Shown here: positions 60,159-64,000 of the stretch, in pieces
Layout: each line of letters opens with the position of its first letter
Numbering within the stretch: the stretch's first letter is position 1
Assembly (NCBI RefSeq): GCF_018967865.2
Contig: NZ_JAHLZY020000001.1
Coordinates: 1,364,001-1,428,000, forward strand
Source: Hymenobacter siberiensis
GTDB lineage: Bacteria > Bacteroidota > Bacteroidia > Cytophagales > Hymenobacteraceae
Length of the DNA: 64,000 nucleotides
Direction of reading: 5' to 3'
The notes under the pieces: model-generated
The model's input: only the letters and a program-made list of their open reading frames with translations
The model's database searches: none
Told to the model about the DNA's origin: nothing
Position numbers and translations under genes: made by a program

Positions 60159-61226
60159 GCGCCCCGCTATCCAGGCGGGCACTTCCTATGGGAAAGGGCT
60201 CGCCGCCGGCCGGCCGGCGGGGGCAGGCTGGTGGCGGCGGGGGCTGCAGCTGGCGCTGCTGGCTGTGGCCGCTGCCGCCACCGCCTGCGACCCGGTGGGC
60301 AATATCGCGCTCGATTTGCCCGCCACCAGCACCGGCAGCACGGCTTACTACGTCGACACCCTGACGGTGCGGGTGGCCACGGTGCTACACGACTGATAGC
60401 CAATTCTATCACCGATAACCTGCTGGTGGGGCACTACCACGACCCACGCCTTGGCATCATCACGGCCCGCAGCTTTGTGTGGGTGGGCCAGCGGGCGGCC
60501 TGCGCGCCCACTACCGACGAAGTATTTGATTCCCTTGTATTGGTGCTGAAGCCCGATGCGGCCGACGACGCGGCCCTGTTCCGCAGCCAGGTGAGTACCG
60601 CCGGGGCCGCCCTGAGCCTGTACACGCACCTGCCCCTCGACCCGCTTACGGCCATTGTGAAGGACTTTGCCCTGGCTGCGGGTGCCGAGCATTTCTACCA
60701 GGTAGCCACCGACGGCACGGGCACGCCCCTCACGCCGCTCACTACTTCGTTGCAGGCGCTCGACGTGTCGCGTGCCGCCCAGGAAAGCTACATCGATGGC
60801 GCGCTGGGCCTGTAGACCAAAATCGAGATTCTGTACCTGAATAACCTGCGCGCCTTTGGCTCCGGCATCACCATTGTGCAGGCGCATCTGGTGCTCGAAG
60901 CGCTACCGGGCTCCACCACGCGCTACCTGCCGCCGCCCGGCAGCCTGGTTTCGTACCTGGCCGGGCGCGGCAATCAGCAGGGGCTGGCCGTGGGGGCCGT
61001 CGCCGTTCCATACCTGAATAGCGTGTCGACGCTGACCGGTCTGGAAACGGGCTCCTACAACTTCGCCATCACTGCCTATTGCCAGGCGGTGGTCGACCGC
61101 ACACTCAAAAACGATGGCGTGTTGCTGGCATCGGCCGCGCCTACCAGCCCGGAGCGGGTGGTGCTGGGCGGCCCCAGGCGCAGCGAGAACCGCCTGCGGC
61201 TGGAGCTGTATTTTCTCAGCCATTAA
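60148..61226 (+). pseudogene. DUF4270 lipoprotein gene, frameshifted and with in-frame stop
   Basis: The first frame gives a lipoprotein start (LLAVAAAATACDPVGNIALD) and ends at about 60396. The protein clearly continues one frame over (SITDNLLVGHYHDPRLGII), and this frame is then cut by TAG at 60813-60815 but continues (TKIEILYLNNLRAFGSGITI) to 61226. A one-base deletion near 60390 plus one nonsense change explains it. The order of motifs matches DUF4270 proteins of Bacteroidota. Confidence 0.75.
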
Positions 61227-61305
61227 TTTTCAGCAGCTCATTGCCCGGGAATTGCTAAAATAATTTTGGCGGCTATCAATCAGGTTGTTATTGGCGAGTA
61301 GTGAG

Positions 61306-61345
61306 CCGGTCTGACGGCTTTTCAGGGGTGGTCAGACCGGTTTTT
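61306..61345 (+). terminator. Terminator after the DUF4270 remnant
   Basis: CCGGTCTGAC (61306-61315) pairs perfectly with GTCAGACCGG (61331-61340), followed by TTTTT. It separates the Kelch/DUF4270 unit from the next gene. Confidence 0.75.
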
Positions 61346-61392
61346 GCGGGCCGGACCTGCCACCAAATGCGGGCTTATGCTGTTATTGACCT

Positions 61393-62121
61393 ATGCCAAC
61401 TTTGCCCGCCCCGCGCCCCGACCTGCTGCGCCTCGACTACGATACCTACCGCGCCCTACCCGCCATTGCCAATTCCGACCTCTCGCGCCTGCGCGATGCC
61501 CTCGACGGCCGCCCGCCCCGCCCCCAAACCAGTGCCAACGAAGGCGCCCTGAGCTTTGGCACCGCTTTCCATACCGCCCTGCTGGAACCCGCCGACTACG
61601 TGGCCGGCCAGCCCGGCCTGAACGATACGCTGGTGTGGTGGCTGGTGGAGGGCGTGAAGCTGAACACGCAGCTGGTCAGCCTGCTGGAGTACGGAACTCC
61701 CGAAGTGAGCGTGCTTTTCACCGAGCCCGAATCTGACACGCTCTGTAAGCTGCGGGCCGACCTCGTGGTGGCTCACCCCGACGAGCCGTTCACCATCATC
61801 GACTTCAAAACCACCAGCGCCCGCGACGCCGACCATTTCCTCTGGCAATGCTCGGCTTACGACTACGACCGGCAGGCCGCCTTCTACACCGATGCCCTGC
61901 GCGCCGAGCGGTTCCTGCTGGTGGGCGTGCAAAAAAACGAGCCCTTCGGCGTTTTCATCATCGAAGTGAGCGAGCAGATGCTGGCCGAAGGCCGCCAGAA
62001 ATACCAGCGCCTGCTGCGCCTGCTAAAAGCCCCCGGCACCGCCCCCGCCTTCCGCGCCGAAGCCGTGCAGGCGGCGGTGGCCGCCCTGGGCCAGGCCGAG
62101 GAAAACCGGCCGGCGGAATAG
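61393..62121 (+). CDS. PD-(D/E)XK nuclease, RecE/DUF3799-like
   Basis: The 242-aa protein begins with the exonuclease VIII-type N-region (LDYDTYRALPAIANSDLSRL, ALSFGTAFHTALLEP). The catalytic core has Asp in CKLRADLVVAH, the D-x-K motif in FTIIDFKTTSARDAD, and the helix motif YDRQAAFYTDAL, as in RecE-like nucleases. These are normally phage recombination enzymes, but no phage or RecT gene is adjacent. It starts at ATG 61393; a palindromic terminator is upstream. Confidence 0.85.
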   Translation: MPTLPAPRPDLLRLDYDTYRALPAIANSDLSRLRDALDGRPPRPQTSANEGALSFGTAFHTALLEPADYVAGQPGLNDTLVWWLVEGVKLNTQLVSLLEYGTPEVSVLFTEPESDTLCKLRADLVVAHPDEPFTIIDFKTTSARDADHFLWQCSAYDYDRQAAFYTDALRAERFLLVGVQKNEPFGVFIIEVSEQMLAEGRQKYQRLLRLLKAPGTAPAFRAEAVQAAVAALGQAEENRPAE

Positions 62122-62203
62122 CCACTGCATCCCGGTACAATTCAATCGACCGCATGGCATAAGGAGTTGATTATCAGTTTTTAGGTGTGCAATGCCGGCT
62201 TTC

Positions 62204-63047
62204 TAAGAAGCTGTTTGAGTTAGCAGAACTTCAGGGTTCTGCGAATGTTAACTATTGCAATCCAGGCATTTGCATGACGCAACGTCCGGTCGTATTCTTT
62301 GGGCAAGCGCCGGTTCATGTCGAGCCACGCGAACGTGCGCTCGACAATCCAGCGCCAGGCGTGGATGCAGAAATTGGTTTTCCGCACCAGTACGTGCACC
62401 GGTTTCTCGACCCGGATGCCGTAGCGCCGGGCCAGGTGCCGGCGGAAACCGCCGTGAAAGGAACTGTCCACGAAAACGACCTGGATGGCCCCCAGCAGTT
62501 CGTGCGTGGCGGCCACCTCGTCCCAAAAGCAATGGCCGCGGCGCCGTCCACCGCATCGGTGGGCAGCACCCGACTGGCCAGCACATGGCCCAGCGTGTCG
62601 GTGAGCACCAGGCGTTTACGCCCCTTGACCAACTTGCCCGCGTCGAAGCCCACGGTGGCTCCGGTGGCCGTGGCCGTATTTTTGACGCTTTGCGTGTCGA
62701 GTATCACGGCCGTGGGGCAGGCTTTTTTTGGGCGTGTTCCCGGCTGCTCACCGTCAAACAGGCGCTTACCCGCGCCCAGGTGCCGTCGGCTTCCCACTTG
62801 TCAAAGTACCAGTACGCCGTGCTCCAGGGCGGTAAATCGCCCGGTACGTCCCGCCAGACGCACCCGTTTTTGAGCACGTACAAAATGGCATTGACGATTT
62901 CCACCAGCGGCCATTTGCTGCGCCGCTTGACCACCAGCAGCGGCTACAGCCGCTGCCAGTCGCGAGCGCAAAGGCCTGAGCTATATAGCTTTCAGGTCAA
63001 AATAGCGGAGGCATCCATCTTGCAAAATTAACTCAGACAGCTTCTTA
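62204..63047 (-). mobile_element. IS5-family insertion sequence remnant
   Basis: Terminal inverted repeats of 19 bp match at 18 positions: TAAGAAGCTGTTTGAGTTA at 62204-62222 against the reverse complement of 63029-63047. The terminal TA may be the target duplication. Length is about 844 bp, typical of the short IS5 subgroups. Confidence 0.85.
62220..63018 (-). pseudogene. IS5-family transposase, multiply disrupted
   Basis: From ATG 63018 the frame is cut by TGA at 62994-62992 and TAG at 62946-62944. It continues with KRRSKWPLVEIVNAILYVLK and CVWRDVPGDLPPWSTAYWYF, shifts frame near 62790 (possibly the normal programmed shift) and again near 62510. The DDE residues remain readable: ILDTQSVK, VFVDSSFHGG and RWIVERTFAWLD. 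The stops show it is inactive. Confidence 0.85.
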
Positions 63048-63220
63048 ACCGTTTGCCTTTCTACAGACCTGCCGCCGCTCTGCGGCTACTTCGCAGTATG
63101 GGCTAATTGAGGAAAACCGCCTAGCCCGTCGAGCCCTTTTGCAGTAGCTCCTTTACCTTGGGTTCTTCCAAAAAGCCCTTTTCCTGATCAGGAGGGCGCT
63201 TTCTTGTATTAACTAAAAAA

Positions 63221-63252
63221 ACTTACTAATTAGTAAGTAAGTAGTATATTTG
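63221..63252 (+). promoter_or_regulatory. TetR-gene promoter with overlapping operator
   Basis: A perfect 18-bp palindrome ACTTACTAATTAGTAAGT (63221-63238) lies just before a consensus -7 box TATATTTG (63245-63252). A regulator bound there would block RNA polymerase, so autorepression by the TetR protein encoded 8 bp downstream is likely. Confidence 0.75.
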
Positions 63253-63259
63253 TCCTGAA

Positions 63260-63853
63260 ATGACCACTGCCCCTACAATCCCCATCATTCCTGCTGACAC
63301 CCGCATCCGCATCCTCGACCTGGCCGAAGGGCTGTTGTTGGAACGGGGCTTTAATGCCTTCAGCTACCAGCATCTGGCCAAAGAATTGGGGGTGAAGCCG
63401 GCCGCCATTCATTACCACTACCCGAGCAAGGACGACCTGGGCATGGCAATTGTGGCTCGGCAGCTGCGCCGCCTGCGCAAGTGGCGCGACCTGCCCCGCG
63501 TGGCCGACCTGCTGCCCGTCGCGCAATTCGAAGCCCTGCTGGCGGTGTATGACACGCACCTCGGCCATGAGCGCCGCGTGTGCCTGTTTGGCGCGCTGGC
63601 GGCCGATTTCCGGACCCTGCCCGTGCCCATGCAGGCCGAGCTCCGCACCTTCAACCGCGAGCTGACCGAGTGGCTGGCCCAGGTGCTGGCCGTGGGCCGG
63701 GTCACGGGTACCCTGCGCTTCGTGGGCAGCCCGGCGGCAAAGGCGGCGCAGGTACTCACTACGCTGGCCGGGGCCCTGCAAGTAGCCCGCGTGCACGACG
63801 AAACGCCCTTTCAGGTGATAGTGGGCCAGCTGCGGTTGGAGCTGCTGGCTTAA
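63260..63853 (+). CDS. TetR/AcrR family transcriptional regulator
   Basis: The 197-aa repressor has the N-terminal TetR HTH (RILDLAEGLLLERGFNAFSY, then HLAKELGVKPAAIHYHYPSK) and a helical ligand-binding domain with a lone Cys (RRVCLFGALAADFRTLPVPM). It most resembles regulators of the YcdC/AcrR type. No target gene lies beside it in this window, though the sequence ends soon after. Probably autoregulated through the upstream palindrome. Confidence 0.93.
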   Translation: MTTAPTIPIIPADTRIRILDLAEGLLLERGFNAFSYQHLAKELGVKPAAIHYHYPSKDDLGMAIVARQLRRLRKWRDLPRVADLLPVAQFEALLAVYDTHLGHERRVCLFGALAADFRTLPVPMQAELRTFNRELTEWLAQVLAVGRVTGTLRFVGSPAAKAAQVLTTLAGALQVARVHDETPFQVIVGQLRLELLA

Positions 63854-63863
63854 TTCGACTGCC

Positions 63864-63951
63864 TGTAGCACATGCTTTAGCTTGTGCAGTAATGGATTAT
63901 TGAAAAATACCTGTTAATCCTGACGCGGCACAAACTGAAGCATGTGCTACA
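63864..63951. repeat. Double-hairpin repeat, CTTTAG family, after TetR gene
   Basis: TGTAGCACATGCTTTAGCTT plus GTGC pairs with GCACAAACTGAAGCATGTGC plus TACA (63928-63951). The left arm self-pairs (GCACATGC/GCTTGTGC). It shares the GTAGC...CTTTAG skeleton with the copies at 48751 and 50048. Confidence 0.75.
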
Positions 63952-64000
63952 ATCGCTCGCCGATGACCAATACCTATTCGCCCGCGCATTCCTTACTTAT

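Noticed and set aside
82..60815. Stop-codon reassignment or pyrrolysine/selenocysteine use to explain in-frame TAG and TAA
   Set aside because: Many intact genes here end in TAG or TAA (for example argG, the TonB receptor, carB neighbours), both stop types are involved, and frameshifts accompany them, so mutation or error is simpler.
62255..63031. 258-codon plus-strand frame over the IS5 remnant
   Set aside because: It is antisense to recognisable transposase fragments with DDE residues and matching terminal repeats.
1..64000. CRISPR arrays, rRNA operon, prophage or plasmid origin
   Set aside because: The repeated palindromes are not regularly spaced direct repeats with unique spacers. No rRNA sequence, capsid, terminase, integrase or replication initiator was seen.

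Overview
The window looks like a chromosomal segment of a high-GC member of the Bacteroidota, most likely Cytophagales and Hymenobacter-like. I infer this from type IX secretion C-terminal sorting domains, TonB receptors with carboxypeptidase-regulatory-like N-termini, promoters with the Bacteroidota TAnnTTTG -7 box, the absence of Shine-Dalgarno sites, and the Bacteroidota version of arginine biosynthesis (an acyl-ornithine carbamoyltransferase plus a GNAT enzyme). No database search was possible.

Layout. 1-8.8 kb: the 3' end of an exported T9SS protein; an RND efflux operon on the minus strand (adaptor, permease, TolC-like channel) whose two internal gaps carry large compound hairpin repeats; a Cys-less alkyltransferase-like DNA repair protein; and a decayed exported-protein gene. 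8.8-16.2 kb: TonB receptor, a histidine kinase and a response regulator without an output domain, membrane protein, xseA-xseB. 16.3-25.2 kb: four tandem M13 metallopeptidases. 25.3-34.4 kb: mixed single genes (BLUF photosensor, lipoprotein PPIase, S1/P1- or PLC-like zinc enzyme, amidohydrolase, ACBP, CDGSH protein, GNAT, deoxynucleoside kinase). 34.4-35.6 kb: a complete IS4-family element with a dead transposase. 35.8-38.4 kb: DUF2461, MOSC, TPR/SH3-like protein, tRNA-Lys.

38.6-54.4 kb is a near-complete arginine/carbamoyl-phosphate regulon. GNAT, argG, argC, argD, carA, carB and the argF' carbamoyltransferase run on the minus strand, while argB, argE and argH run on the plus strand. The two arms start from interleaved divergent promoters near 51.05-51.08 kb, and the minus arm has a roughly 320-nt structured leader. 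Small lower-GC genes and palindromic repeats are wedged into the minus arm, including a GIY-YIG endonuclease gene placed between carA and carB and flanked by inverted copies of a dispersed repeat. 54.7-64 kb: a second TonB receptor, a T9SS cargo protein, a small EamA transporter, a Kelch lipoprotein with a broken DUF4270 partner, a RecE-like nuclease, an IS5-family remnant and a TetR regulator with its own operator.

The most distinctive structural signal is the density of intergenic palindromes. There are about 20, falling into several sequence families. They often begin inside stop codons and have arms whose sequence differs between copies while the pairing is kept. The other theme is decay: several genes carry in-frame stops or frameshifts.
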